From contig OY294067.1 of assembly GCA_958510875.1 (NCBI GenBank), positions 258,231,736 to 258,295,735 of the forward strand: DNA of 64,000 bases, given 5' to 3'. The notes under the pieces were generated by a model, which searched no databases, had not been told where the DNA came from, and saw nothing but the letters and a program-made list of their open reading frames with translations. Source of the DNA: Endomychus coccineus. Taxonomy: Eukaryota > Arthropoda > Insecta > Coleoptera > Endomychidae. Numbering within the stretch: position 1 is the stretch's first letter; each line of letters opens with the position of its first letter. This document shows, one piece after another, positions 34,671-47,059 of the stretch. The position numbers and the translations under genes were made by a program.

Positions 34671-35386
34671 ATAAAGATTCTTGACCCAGGTATGAATTAT
34701 ATATAAATTCTCGGGAAATAGGTCACATTACACTTATGCTTTATATTTTCTCGTCTTTACGTATGATTCACATAAAACGTGATTCCAAATCTGTAAATCA
34801 TAGGACAGATAATCAGACACTTAGTCAGATGTATACTAACTTAATTAATTAAAACTTTTGCAAATTCCTACATGCGTCTTAAAATGTTAAAAGTATTTTT
34901 TGGGTAGAATGTCGAAAGTATTTATCCAATAACTGACAAACCTTTTTCTATTAGCTCGTTAATCTTAGCATCTGGTTTGAAATTGGATACTTGAACGTAA
35001 TATTCTCGTTGTTAATCGCTCATAGACTTTGTTGACTTGAGCTCGCATTCATTAAGAGTACTGCTTAACAGTCGATTCTTGATATATTATACTTATAACA
35101 TTGATGTGCTGCTATTTCGTTTATTCGTGTGGATTCTTGATACATTTCACATACTTAAAAAACATTAATTTACAATTTCGATTATTCGTATTTTTGTTCG
35201 TTTCGGCGACGTGGTCATTTTTAATTGAAATTAGTGCGATAAGGACGCTTTGTGTTGATACAATTAGTTTTAAGTAATCCAGTTTTAGACATAATAAGTC
35301 TTCTAATGATGGTCGTGAACGTACATAAAGACGAGAAAATTTAAAGCATGAATGTGACCTATTTCCCGAGAATGTATGTATACATA
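34671..35386 (+). mobile_element. 716 bp PLE-derived insertion with 14 bp target duplication
   Basis: The 14 bp ATAAAATAACAATA stands on both sides (34,657-34,670 and 35,387-35,400). Inside, about 75 bp at each end are inverted copies: ttctcgggaaataggtcaca at ~34,705, and tgtgacctatttcccgagaa at ~35,354. Between them, 34,765-34,885 is homologous to the last codons of PLE2 (38,490-38,600), including cttagtcagat and ttgcaaattcctacat. So this is a short, mostly non-coding PLE copy inserted in the tail of an older LINE. Confidence 0.85.
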
Positions 35387-35400
35387 ATAAAATAACAATA

Positions 35401-36300
35401 GAATAAGAAGAGATGTCATTCCAACCATCTTGTTGCTGAATAATCTTAATGATTTCCTGTTCATATTTTACTTATTGTAGCCGAATTCTACTATATTTTC
35501 CCAAGCTTGCTCCAGAACGCCATAAATAAGGAGTTTCTAGGAGATAAAAGTAAATATAAATATTAAGAAGACATTATTATAACAAGCATCAAATTGTAAG
35601 TAGCTTGTAAGAAATTGCGGAGAAGTTTTTAATGTTTGAAACGTTCGACAAAAATTGCTACTCCTGAAGTGATAAAAACTGCATGTTCTACCAGCTTCCG
35701 AAGTTTACTAACCTACAGTATACTTATTCGGGGCAATTCCACAGATGCAAATAACGTTTTTGTAATTCAGAAAAGAGCCATTGGATAATGCTTAATAATA
35801 CATTTAGAAAATCTTGCAGAACTCATTTCAAGACTGGGAGAATATTTACGCTGGCTTCCATATTTATTCTGGAGTGTCTTACATACAAACCCAGAAGCTT
35901 ATGAGAAAACTCTCGAAACGCATAATCATAATACGCGACGCAAAAACGATATTCGTCCCCAATATCATCTCAAAAGTTACACCTAGCAATTTATTGATTG
36001 CATCGATACTGCAAAAGCAATACTTACCAATAAATCGTTTCACTATATTGACGAGCTCCTCAATTGTGAACATTTAATTTAATGTGATCTCTAAACTTGT
36101 CAATTCTGCTCATGTGGTTTTCATTCTGAATTGTACCTTAACGGTAATCTTAATTTGAACTAATTTTTTTAAATTGTATATGTTACATTTTATATATTTT
36201 TTATATACTACCTAAATAATACTGACGTGACATGTATATGCTGATGAATATTTGTATCTCTTATATCTTATTCATCATAGAATTTAGGTATTAATGATGG
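35401..36300. other. no gene recognised
   Basis: AT-rich. The frames at 35,814-36,077 (both strands open) have no motif. Confidence 0.5.
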
Positions 36301-36309
36301 AGACTTATT

Positions 36310-38680
36310 AGTTGGTTTATACTAACACCTTTTTTCCAGTCAAATGTAACGCATCAGAAGTACTTTTCAACTGCGATGCAGCCACTATCAAGGATTGCAT
36401 CGTTATCAAAGACATAATGTAAATTCATTTCTTGTTTGTTGTTCACATATTATGCCATTGATAATGCAAGTATTTCCAAATTTCATTAAATCTGAATCCA
36501 AGGAAAATATGTTCACCAAGGTGCAAAATAAAGGCGTTCATGAAGTTTGTTTAAATTTGTGCATCAAAGAAGATTTCACAAATGTAGCAGATGTCGAAAA
36601 CAAAATAAAATTCAACGTCATCGAAGCCATTCAATTAAAAAAGATGAATAGTTGAATGAAGGGCGTAGCTTACGAAAAACAAAATACCAATAAACAATGG
36701 TGAAAAAACCTAACAGAGACAAAAAGCTTAGGTCCGAAATTTGCATTTCCTGATAATAAAAAATTGCATATCGACCATATAATTATTAATTTAGAATGCG
36801 GAATTAGAAATGGAAATTTAGACGAAAAAAATGAAATTAGAAATAAAATTTGTAACATCTCGACAAATAAAAAAGCAGGAATAGGCATGACAAAAGTCGT
36901 TTTAAATATCACACTAAAAAACAAAAGAGTTCTTAATTGCTAACCTTCAAATATTAGTTTTGAACGCGGTTAAATGTAATAAAACCGTCATAATGCATAG
37001 AAATGACTAGAAACAAAATAGGAAATCTATTTAAACAACTTAAATTCTGATCCATCATTATCAGTACAAAATGACTGACTTAATAAATAAATGGTACAGA
37101 AACGAGATATTCCCTATTGATTTGAAAAATAAATTAATTTGTAATAATGGGCAAGCACCTCATATCTATGGGCTTCCAAAACTACATAGAAGTGATATAC
37201 CTTTAAGACCCATTGCAAGTAATATTGGAGGGCCTACCTACAATTTATCAAAATTTTCATCAAAATCTAACAACAATGTAATAGCGAAAACTGAGCGTTA
37301 TGTGCAAGACTCATGGCATTTCAATGAACTTATTTAAAATCAATCCGTACCCGTGGATCATCTATTAATTTCCTTGGACGTTGTTTCTTTATTTACAAAT
37401 ACACCAGTCGCTTTGGTATTGACTAGCATCGATTAAAAACCATGCACTAGATCAACCTGAATTTATAAATGCAGTACATTTTTGTTCAGAATGCACTTAT
37501 TTACAATAAGTGAGCAATATCCTGGACAAATATTCTGCACAGCAATGGGATCTCCTAATTCAGCTACTATTGCTAATAAGTTATGGAATGCCTAGAAGAA
37601 TCTGTAATAAATTCATTAGATTTCCAACCCGTATGCTTTGAACGGTATGTAGATTATTGCCTGATGTGTGTTCCCAATGATAAAATTCAGTACGTGATAA
37701 ATAAATTCAAATTGAAATGTCCACTGTAAACTTCAATTTACTTGTGAAATAGAAATGGACAAAGATATAAATCTCCTAGATATGAACATTATGCATGATG
37801 CAGAAGAAAAAATAAGAACTTGGTAGCTTACTAAAGAAGTTTGATCTCAATGTTATCTTCACTCCAATTCCGTTGCAACAACACGTTATAAAAAAAATGT
37901 TATAAACAGTTTAACAGATCGCGTGATTGAATTGCCTCACCCAGAGAACCGTCTCATGAATTTTAAAATTCTTCGGAATACACTGGGTATAAATGGCTAC
38001 CCAAAATCATTTTTCAATCCCATTATTAAAGAAAGAATAAACAAAATCTATAATGGAACGTCATAAGTAAATAACATAGACGGTAATACAGATAATTTTA
38101 TAACAGTACCATACATTCCTGAGATCTCAGAGAAAATTAGGAAATGTTTAAAAAAGTATGATATAAATGTTGCGCATGAACCTACTAACTGTGTTGGGAA
38201 ATATTTTTCGAATGGTAAACCTTCAATACCTACAGATAAACAAACCCACACAATATACAAATTAACTTGTTTAGATTGCGATGGGACTTATATAGGAATC
38301 TATAAGCAATATTTACAAAAAAGAAAGTATGGCCATAAGTATAGTACAAGAAACAAAAACTTAGAAAATTACACCGCCCTTGCTAACACTGCTTTGATTA
38401 TAACCAGCAATTCGATTACAAAAATGTTAATATTTCAACAAAGGAAACCAATTATTATAAAAGATCCATTCTGGAGCTGGTTCACATTAAATGTGGCTCC
38501 AAATCTATTAATAATAGGACCGATATTCAGTCATTAAGTCAGATTTTTATTAATTCAATTGATTAAAACCCTTGCAAATTCCTACATTTTTTATTTATAA
38601 TTGATAATGGCTGCATCGCAGTTGAAAAGTGCTTAAGGTAAGTTACAATTTTAGTGGGAAAAGGGTGTTATGGAACATGA
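36310..38680 (+). mobile_element. Penelope-like element PLE2, nearly full length
   Basis: A PLE open frame (36,660-38,570) lies between inverted copies of one terminal block. The left copy is at about 36,310-36,395: its minus strand reads ggctgcatcgcagttgaaaa...ttac...aaggtgtta. The right copy is at about 38,601-38,680 (plus strand). The two copies differ by substitutions. The frame between 36,395 and 36,655 is not clearly PLE. Confidence 0.8.
36660..38570 (+). pseudogene. PLE2 polyprotein relic: N-terminal region, RT and GIY-YIG endonuclease
   Basis: N-terminal blocks are NLDEKNEIRNKICNISTNKK and NKRVLN with CNKTVIMHRND (usually KADKGNKTVIM). The RT starts with HIYGLPKLHRSDIPLRPIAS and IGGPTYNLSKF (37,170-37,260), then INFLGR/VVSLFTN-like, and FERYVDYCLMC (37,638-), where the catalytic YVDD has become YVDY. 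At the C-terminus are CVGKYFSNGKPSIPTDKQTH and IYKLTCLDCDGTYIGIYKQY, the GIY-YIG nuclease (38,250-38,310), followed by ALANTAL, DYKNVNIS and RSILELVHIK with TDIQSLSQIFINSID before the stop. Multiple frameshifts. GIY-YIG-containing PLEs retrotranspose using this nuclease to nick the target. Confidence 0.9.
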
Positions 38681-39885
38681 AACAGATACATAAGAACAAT
38701 GTTTACCCAGATTTATGATAGGTTAGGTCAAGCTCATACATGATACATATCCATACGAACAATATTCTCCCAAATTTAGGTTCGTACATGAAACAGTTCA
38801 GTCAAAATTTAACATCCAAAATAACTTAAATAGGTACAATGGGGTTTATTTATTTCATTAAGCAGCCAGGTAATACTTTTTTTTTTGGTTTCGACGGTAA
38901 CGTATTTACATATACAAATAAACATATACACACACCTACACACTATATACAGAAATACGCACACCATGTTTTAACATAACATATAAATCATATTTTCGAT
39001 TTGTGGCGAGGACAATTTTGAACAAGCTGAGAATATGACTTCACGTACCTACTTATACAATTTTTAGATTTCAAAAGTGAATCATAAAGATATAGTGATG
39101 ATACATGATGATCAATCGTTTCTAATCGGCAATTTATGTAATACTAATTTATTTCTGATGGGTTAATGGAGAACACACGTTCTGGACAATCAATCCACTT
39201 ATAAATAAACTACTTATTGCGAGAGTTCTAGTAATTTGATCGGAGATTACACTCGCTCCCAGAATTATATAAATGAGAATTAAGTAGTTCAAGTTTTAAT
39301 CGAGTTTTATTATCCTGTAACCTGTAAATATTTACTCAAATACAGAACATCAAAGGAAATCGAAAACCATAAATTTTATTTATATAATTTAGAATTAGTT
39401 TTTACTTGCTCATAGAAACGTCATCGCTATAGTGTTTTCCACGTTAATATTGCTAGTATGATGCTGTGAAATTATTCGGACGGAGCTTAATAAATAAATA
39501 ACCGGAGAGATTATATTATTCCGTCGTTAAAACATAGTTTTTTTACATAATTCCGTAATCTATGTTACGTACATAAAAGTGAGTTTATTCACGTTGCTAA
39601 ATTCTACTAACCTGCCAACATGGAAATTATGAGTTATTTTATAAAACTACTTCCCAGGCAATGCATTGGCAAACTTTAGTGCAAGTATTTATACATACAA
39701 TATCTATATCGTCTTGGAACCGTTTTTGAGACTGAACCATGAGGTTTCTGCACATTCATCGACTTTGTAACTTCCTGTGTTCAAACATACTATTGCAGAG
39801 CTGCGACTATAATTTTCATATATTTATTCTCACCGAATAATTATATATAATATAATAAAAAAACTTGTGGCACTCTTGGACTGCC
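38681..39885. other. no gene recognised
   Basis: AT-rich, with short T and CA-like runs at 38,876 and 38,925. No coding motif. Confidence 0.5.
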
Positions 39886-39890
39886 GCGGT

Positions 39891-40960
39891 AAAGCTATTG
39901 CATAGCATTTTTTATCAACTTATGCAATTATAATTATTTATTTACTTTTTATTTATGCAGTATTTTTTTTTCTTTGATATTAATTCAAGTTACACTTTTT
40001 GAGCGTGGTGACAGATAAGAAAACAAATTCTTTTGTTTTATTGAATAAATGAGAAGTTGATATCGTTTAAAATATTTTTATTATCTTACAATACATGTAG
40101 GTTATTCAGGAATTTTTATCATTGAAACTATAGGATTATGGTAACTGAAATAAGAAACATAAGTTTGAGACTTGATATCCTCTAAATATCTGGAAAATAC
40201 CGCGTCAATGGTGGTCCCATATTTTGTTGTGGATTCTTGTGGATCATTATTCATTTTCAAATTCAATTTTTCCGAAAGAAAAGTTGTCAACCGCTCTGAT
40301 TTTTTATCAGCGAAGTTGATGTTGAAATCGCCATCCAAGATGAGTGGAAATTTATTACCATTTGTACCAAGTATTTTCGACCCTTCTTCAGTGTACTCCA
40401 GTGAAGTGCGATGAATAAAATGCTCTACCTCGACCAATTTTGGATTCGGATGAATGTAAATTGCTACCATGAATATGTGTAGGCCATTTCTAAGTTTGCA
40501 TAAGCACGCACAAATATCTCCCACAAATGAGCGCCTAACATTAACATCGCTAACGTGTGCAGTATTTATTTCAATATTCAGAGTCATAATATTAGTAACA
40601 TTATTATTATTCTGGTAAATAGCTACTCCACCTTTTGGAACAGTATCTACAACAGTATATATACCTACATGTATACTTACACATGCACATGCGGTGAGTG
40701 TGGCATTATAAAGATATGATAGATACCTATACACCTATATACTTTCTCACAAACAGCTGCTTACGTATTCGTCCGATTTCGGAGCAGCTCGTCTCGATCC
40801 GTGCGAGCTTCGTACAGTCGTACCATATACATACACGTTAAGCGAACGCTCGGCCGAGCTACATGGTAGGCGGAGTGGGGGTGTTAGGTTATTTTCGTTA
40901 CGGAATTTCTTGATTCGGTCGCCGCGCTCAAAGCCCTCGATAAAAGCTATGCAATAGCTT
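39891..40960 (-). mobile_element. endonuclease-domain element with short inverted ends (Helentron-like?)
   Basis: The left end reads aagctattgcatagcattttttatc (39,892-39,916). The right end, on the minus strand, reads aagctattgcatagcttttatc up to 40,960, so the ends are inverted repeats of about 22-25 bp, each with an internal gctat/atagc hairpin. Between them lies an exonuclease-phosphatase-type endonuclease frame. Related GC-richer sequence (ggactgccgcggt on the left, ttgattcggtcgccgcgctc on the right) borders the ends. Helentrons carry such nuclease domains and short inverted ends, but no helicase or Rep domain is present here, so the class is a guess. Confidence 0.45.
40102..40734 (-). 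pseudogene. endonuclease/exonuclease/phosphatase-domain protein of a mobile element
   Basis: A 210-residue frame contains PKGGVAIYQN (residues ~53-62), a middle strand HIFMVAIYIHPNP, the metal-site block FPLILDGDFNINFADKKSER (D.N of GDFN at ~133), STTKYGTTIDAVFSR (~168-182) and SYFSYHNPIVSMI, where SYH stands for the catalytic SDH. This is the order of the AP-endonuclease-like fold used by LINEs and Helentrons. The N-terminal third with the QE motif is missing; the first ~40 residues of the frame look unrelated. It is one of the longest open frames in the window and may be a fairly young fragment. It is not a LINE ORF2 start, because no reverse transcriptase follows downstream on its strand. 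Confidence 0.65.
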
Positions 40961-41010
40961 AATAATAATAATAAGAATAAGAATAATAATAATAATAGTA
41001 ATAATAATAT
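40961..41010. repeat. (AAT)n microsatellite
   Basis: About 50 bp of AAT/AAG triplets. On the minus strand it forms the 3' tail of the LINE fragment that follows, and it also abuts the end of the endonuclease element. Confidence 0.9.
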
Positions 41011-41720
41011 TTATTTGGTGATATCACAATAAAATGTTTACACAGGTCAAGTAAGATAGATAATGTTGCTGAGCGCAACTAGTACAAATAAGAATCAAAT
41101 GGATAAGGTAAGAATATAAATACGTGATAAAAGTTCAAACGTATATGGAACGGTGATGAAAATAATTGAATCTGTACAAATCAAAATAATTAAAATGCTT
41201 AAATAATGAGTTAAAAATTCAAATATACTGAAAAAATGAAAAAAGAAAAATCATATGTGAAATTATCCTGAATTTATGCTAATATTTAGAGGTTTACTTA
41301 GATAGGCATTTTTCGATGAGAAATGCTTTTATGTATTTGCGGAACCTAATCCCTGACAAGAACCTTACCATGCTCGGAAGATGATTGTATAGGATCGGGC
41401 CATAATAAGTTTCCGCAGTTCTGCTTTTATCCACGCGGTAGAAATCTACATAAATGCTATGGGAATGCCTTGTATAGTGATCGTGTATATCGTGATGTTT
41501 GGGATAATGACCTATCTGCTCATGAGCTAATATTAGAGATTCATAGATATATACTGATGGAACTGTCATGATTTTAGGAATGATGAACGATTTTTTGCAT
41601 CTTCTTTCTAGTATAGATTGAATATAATTCTTACAGCATTCCTTTGAGCATTGAATACGAGTTAAACAGAATATGAGTGAACCCATACGGAATACCATAT
41701 AAAAGATGTGTACGAATCAT
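41011..41720 (-). pseudogene. CR1/Jockey-like LINE 3' end
   Basis: The frame 41,294-41,698 encodes the C-terminal tail of a LINE reverse transcriptase: FCLTRIQCSKECCKNYIQSI (thumb, usually LN.IQ..Q..ALKIIY), then IPKIMTVPSVYIYESLILAH, HDIHDHYTRH and YGPILYNHLPSMVRFLSGI, ending FRKYIKAFLIEKCLSK. The 3' UTR runs down to the (ATT)n tail at 40,961-41,010, typical of a LINE insertion. The reading frame is open over 134 residues, so the copy is comparatively young, but it is 5'-truncated without palm or fingers. Confidence 0.8.
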
Positions 41721-43080
41721 GGTAAAGAAGGTTACACGGAGAACTTTTCATCTCTTACGCATGAACCGAACCGTCCAAAGAACGTTATTTCTTGTTGTTG
41801 AAAGAAACCTACTATCAATGAACTGTGATCCGTTGATCACTAATTCTCCTCACACGTACGAACCGAAAATATATTGCAAACGATTAGAAATACGTGGAAA
41901 GACGTCAAATTAAAAAATTAAATTCCATTTCTTTGCGTCAAAAGTTTATTTTAATTGACTACATAATGTGTATCACAAGGGTTGATACCAGAACCTTTAC
42001 TGTATTACTAAGGGATATATCTGTCGTTGACCCGGCTACAGAATCTAAGAATGTATTTTCTATCAGTAACATCTAACAATGAGATCAGCTTTGGTTTTTT
42101 AGAATCTCAATCCTTTCATTGGTAAACTTCAACTAATAATGCATATTTGCCCGTGCTTCGTAAAGGTATTTATCGGAAGCCTGGGGTTCTTCAGGAGCCC
42201 TACAAATCTAATCTTCACAGGGAGCGCTCAAGTTGATTTTCAAGATTATGTATACAATCCCTTTCGCTTAACATCATCACTTTCCATTTTATCTGCCGGA
42301 AAAGTCATATCTCTGAAGCGCTTATGTTTACTTGACATTACTCTGAAATAATATTAAATGAATAAGGCACAGATAAGACACTTGCTACGATATGATACTG
42401 CAACAGGTTCAAAAACATATGCCATGTACTTGGTTGCATTCAGATTGACCCATAAGAAATCTGAAGGCTACATACTACCAGAACATATTGTAGCCCAAGC
42501 GATCACTCCAAGTGTGTGGCGTTCAAAATCTAGTTTTAAATTCCTCCATACGGAAACGCATTACCCTTCTTCTTCATCATGGGCCCACAAACAGAATTGA
42601 GACTCGTTAAAATAACACATCTTCAAATTATTGGATCTAAAAGATTGAGCAGTTCCATAAAAACAACACTAGTCAACCTATGTTTCCATTACAAAAAATT
42701 TATGTGTGACCTGTGTGGTTTCTCTGGTTTTGAAAATTATGTTGGTATTATTTGACTTTTAGTGACATTATTGGATGACACTTTATTGTGTTGTGAAGTG
42801 TAACAATAGTTAGAATAGTAGTAGCCACTTGAACGAAATTTGTTGTTGTTCAGTATTTCAATTACCGCAATATCGTTATTTTCTATAGAATTCTGTCTTC
42901 CAAAATCCCTCAGAAAATAACAATATTTCGATAAATGAAATATCGAAAAACAATAATACCACAAATACTGAGATCGATGATGTAGAAGTGGCCAATAATG
43001 ACAACAGTAGTGGAATAAAGGACATGGAATAACAATATACTATTCAAAAATATGTCACACCTTGTTGTAATTTTGTTAAA
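41721..43080. other. no gene recognised
   Basis: Open frames of 60-80 codons occur on both strands (for example 42,358-42,600 and 42,737-42,964) without recognisable motifs. Confidence 0.5.
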
Positions 43081-44030
43081 TTTGGGATTCGGCAGTTGAG
43101 AACTGCCCGATCCTGCGACTGGCGCAGGATGCGAAAGTGCCTGCTGTCAAGTTTCAAACACCAGACGTCTTCATAACACAGAGGACGGACTGGGAGAACA
43201 AGGACTTTGGATGTGGTTCACGGACGGGTCTAAGATTGGCGAGTCTAGCGGAGCCGGAGTCTACTAGTGTACACCCATAAGGGAGATTGCAGTATGCCCA
43301 GATGCCCACGGAACCGTTTTCGAGGTTGATGTTTGTGCAATACGGACCTGTGCCCTGGAAAATTTGAGCCCTGAGATTGTGCTACCGAAGTAGGCGGATT
43401 TACATCTGCAATGATATCTGAGCGGCCTTAGGCGCACTACGCGCCCACAGAGTGATTTCTATAGGCTTGTCCTAAAGTGCAGGGAAACTCTGGCTGAATC
43501 AGCCAGATAGAAAAAACTCCAGCTAGTGAGGGTACACACTCTGCCGTGAAGGGAAACGAAGGGGCCGATGAACTGGCCAAACGGGGTTCCTTGAGTGCCC
43601 CTGGCCTCGATTGAACGATCGGAATTTCATGACCACCGTGGGCTGTATGCCCTCACAAGGAAAGTGTCTGCCGGTCTGGCGTGGTGACTCCGGCATGAGG
43701 CAAGCTGAGCTCCGCATTGGGGAGTTTTCGCCTAAACTCTATAAGACCCTACTCTCTATGAGCAGGAGAGGCCTAAAACTGGTGACAGGGCTCCTCACAA
43801 GATACTGTCATCTGAATAAACATCTACACACAATGGGCATTGTTGAAGACTCAACTTGTAGTAGATGTGGAGAGGCGGACAAAACTGCCTCCCACATCCT
43901 AGCAGAATGTCCAGCACTGGCTTCTCTTGGGCTACAACACCTTGGCTGCACACAGTGCCTTCGGTACTGAATCAGGCCTGCTGGACTTATTCTTCTATTG
44001 AGGGACGCACAATGGACCCAATCAAGCAAT
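43081..44030 (+). pseudogene. RNase H-clade LINE: RNase H domain and zinc-knuckle tail, copy 3
   Basis: The RNase H part is read in several frames: FTDGSKIGESSGAG (43,217-43,258), HGTVFEVDVCAIRTC, then VKGNEGADELAKRGS (43,548-43,592; the final catalytic Asp region). The tail frame 43,611-43,970 has NFMTTVGCMPSQGKCLPVWR, RQAELRIGEFSPKLYKTLLS, LKLVTGLLTRYCHLNKHLHT and GIVEDSTCSRCGEADKTASH with ILAEC, a complete C-x2-C-x8-H-x4-C knuckle. This is the end of an R1/LOA/I-type LINE protein. It ends near 43,980 in a 3' UTR with gattgattgattgatgga. GC content is higher than in the neighbourhood, which suggests a recent arrival. The RT is missing. Confidence 0.85.
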
Positions 44031-44034
44031 ATTA

Positions 44035-45465
44035 GTGCTTCAAACTTGTTCACTTCCGTTTTGATTGATTGATTGATGGATGTTGTAGTTTCAAACTTTA
44101 AAAAAGGTGTTATCATTCCCTCAATAATTAGAAAATCTTGAAAAAAACTGTATTTGTCAAGAAGATTTTCTCTATTTTGCTGTTTCTGAGAGTCAGTTTT
44201 CCCTCGATACACCTTTCAAAATATTTTATTTCATGTTCCTCAACTTCTAAAAAAACAGTTGAATTTGATAACAGATATGTAAGAAAAGCGGTTTTTACTA
44301 AATTATATACGTTCATGTTTTTCGACAAGTTTTGTTTCTCGCAGAAGCCCCTCAATTGGTTGATATTTGAGTTGAGAAGGACACTAAATAAATAGTTCCT
44401 TTATTTGATCTGAAATGTCCTGTTCAATAATTCTGGAAAGAATTCACCCTCGATTTATCCACCTACTGCATTTATGTACCTATTTCAAAATGAATAACAA
44501 TATTTCGGAATGGAAATATAATCATGCAAATGGCACACTCGAATACATTTGATATTGTGGGGTTTCGAATAATAATTGCGGTTGAGCGGCGCCATCGTAC
44601 CTCCGTTCAAATAGGGCTTCCAGTCAGAGAAACGGCTTCATTGAAATCAACATTGAACCAATACTCCGAAATGTAAGCTTGTTTTGCATTCGAACTCCCA
44701 TTACATTCGCATTAGAAATATTAAACCGTATTGCATTGATATTTTGTTATGACAAGGAAATCTTTTCAGATTGATGAATAACAGATTTTATATGTTGTTA
44801 CGTAGAACGTGTGATGAATCCGGAATTCACTCTCTTGAGTATTTTTTAAAAAGTCTCATCAATAACATGTTTGAGCGCCACCGGCACCTCTACAAAATCC
44901 TCCTGGATCATTTTAAAATTAAATGTTACTCCTCTGAGCATTTTTCACAAAGTAGAAAGTATATTTTGCATGAAAAAATCACAAGGATTCAAACCCAATG
45001 AGCACAATGGCCAATTGATGTCAACATTATCATATTTCAAATTCACCAGCAAAAAGGAGTGTATATTTAATGTCAATTTAGCTGTAAAGTTAGGATAAAA
45101 TAGGTACATCGGTAACACTTAAACATTATAAATTTAAAATGGTGTTTTAGCTAAAGTATTCATACAAAAGTCCTTAGGCGATTCACAGATAAAAGTTTCA
45201 TTTAAGTTATAAAATATTCACTCGGTGTTTTAAAATCAAATAGCAGATTGGTCTCCGTCGAGTAGAAACTAGAAAAATTATTTCGCAGAGGTTATAAATT
45301 TAAAAAAATGTTTATTCAACTTAAGATGGTGGGTTCTTAAATCGTCATACTTCTATGCTATGGAGATTCTTGATGGTAGTATCTAGCAAATGTATTAGTT
45401 CCAAGTGAATTTCCATGTCTGGTACGGGATTGTATTAAGCTGTTCTATAATATAATGCTCTCTTA
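44035..45465. other. no gene recognised
   Basis: AT-rich. The region 44,128-44,395 is open on both strands for 75-85 codons, but the translations are low-complexity and unrecognised. Confidence 0.5.
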
Positions 45466-45469
45466 TGTA

Positions 45470-46737
45470 CAAAGGTAAGGCGAAAAAATTAAACAAAAAA
45501 TGGTTTATTTGGTCAAAACTTATTTTATTCCCCAACACAATTTTCTTCTAGCCCGATACACTTCTCCAACGTTTTTCTAATTTCTCCATCCCTTCCAAAT
45601 AATACGATTTCGGCAATCCTTCAAAATGGGCGTTTGTGTCAGCGATGACCTCATCGTTGAAATCAAATCTCTTTACGCCGGCCCACTTCTTCAAGTTTGG
45701 AAATAGATAAAAACAGCAGAGGGGCAAATCTGGAAAATATGGTGAATAACGAACCAATTCGTAGCGCAATTCATGCAATTTTGTTATTGCGACTGCGAAC
45801 CTGTGCGCTGGTGCGTTCTCCTGGTAAAAGAGCATTTTTTTCTTCGCCAAATGAGGCCGCTTTCACTCCAAATCGGCGTCGAATCGATCCAACACCTCTG
45901 AATAATATACGCCGGTGATCGTTTTGCCCTTTTCAAGGTAATCGATATGGACGATACCTGCTGCATCCCAAAAGACTCGACATGACTTTGTTGGCCGGTT
46001 AACCCCCTTTAGCCTTTTTAGGCTTCGATTTGCCAGGACAAGTTCACTGTTTCGACTGTTCTTTGATCTCTGACTTACTTGTGATGGATCCATGTTTCGT
46101 CGACAGTTACGAAACGGCGCAAAAAGTCCTTCTCATCGCGCTTGAACATTGCCAAACACTACTTTGAAGTTGTCACACGGTCGCGCTTGTTGTCAACAGG
46201 GAGCAAATGCGTCCCCATCTGGCAGATAGCTTTCTCATGTTCAAAAATATATGCAAAATGTTTCGTACCCGTTCGGTTGAGATGCCCATAGCCTCTGTTA
46301 TCTCGTGCCTTTTAACTCGCCGATCGTCCAATATCATACAACGGATTTTTTTACGATTTCTGGCCTTGTCACCTCAATTAGACGACCAGAACGTTCGGCG
46401 TCATACTACCACAACGAAAATCAGTAGGCCACTTGTGAGTGGTTCAATCGATGATGAAGAGTCCTCATAATGTTTAAAAAGCGATGCTTTGGTTTGCGTA
46501 ATGATTCTTCTACGCAAGAAATAATGTTTAATCAAGACGCGAATTTCTTTTTTTCTCATGTTTATAAAAATCTTCAGGGTTCTTGCTTTCGATGTGTGTC
46601 AAAAGAGAACTGAATGACATATTAGTCTGATATTTCTAATATGTTCTATTCAGAGATGGTTTATCACAAATACCACATGAGATTCTCGATAGTGGCGCCA
46701 TCTGTTTTATTTTCAGGAATTTTTCACCTTGCCCTCG
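45470..46737 (-). mobile_element. mariner transposon, ~1.27 kb
   Basis: TA duplications stand at 45,468-45,469 and 46,738-46,739. The left end reads caaaggtaaggcgaaaaaatt and the right end, complemented, cgagggcaaggtgaaaaattcc, so the terminal repeats are ~22 bp with a few mismatches. Length and a DD34D-type transposase on the minus strand identify a mariner. A deleted relative, with end cgaggacaaggtgaaaactc, lies at 61,400-61,661. Confidence 0.9.
45545..46560 (-). pseudogene. mariner transposase, degenerate
   Basis: The minus strand covers almost the whole ~345-residue protein. The N-terminal part reads EKKKFAS/VLIKHYFLR-like, DAERSGRLIEVTRPEIVKK and a second helix-turn-helix region. The catalytic part has DFLRRFVTVDETWIHH (first Asp kept), FWDAAGIVHIDYLEKGKTIT and YYSEVLDRFDADL, then LFYQENAPAHRF (second Asp now Glu) and YFPDLPLCCFYLFPNLKKW (third Asp, in SPDLAPCD, now Cys). 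It ends SYYLEGMEKLEKRW. Two of three catalytic residues and several frames are lost, so it is inactive. Confidence 0.9.
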
Positions 46738-46739
46738 TA

Positions 46740-47055
46740 TCCATTATCCTGCAAAATAAATAGAGATGGAACTGTCAAACGCTTATTTGAAGTGTAGTGG
46801 GGTTTACTTGAATCTAAAAGCTTAAGATTGAACATAAGTCTCAAGTATTTTCTGTGAAGCAAGAACTTATTATACATTATTTCCACATCCCCATGATAAC
46901 AAGTTGAAGAAAATATGTGAAGAAACTAGTGAGTGATGAAGGTTCAGAAAAACCGATATACTCAAAGACTTTTTGGTACTATCAAATGCAAAGATGGGTG
47001 AATTTAGTTATTGACCACACCTTCTGAATATGAGAATTCGAACACAGATTACTAT
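46740..47055. other. no gene recognised
   Basis: Short AT-rich interval between the mariner and the RT fragment. Confidence 0.5.
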
Positions 47056-47059
47056 TGAT

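Noticed and set aside
40740..40960. GC-richer stretch that looked like a promoter or CpG-rich 5' region
   Set aside because: It belongs to the end of the endonuclease element; no gene starts from it.
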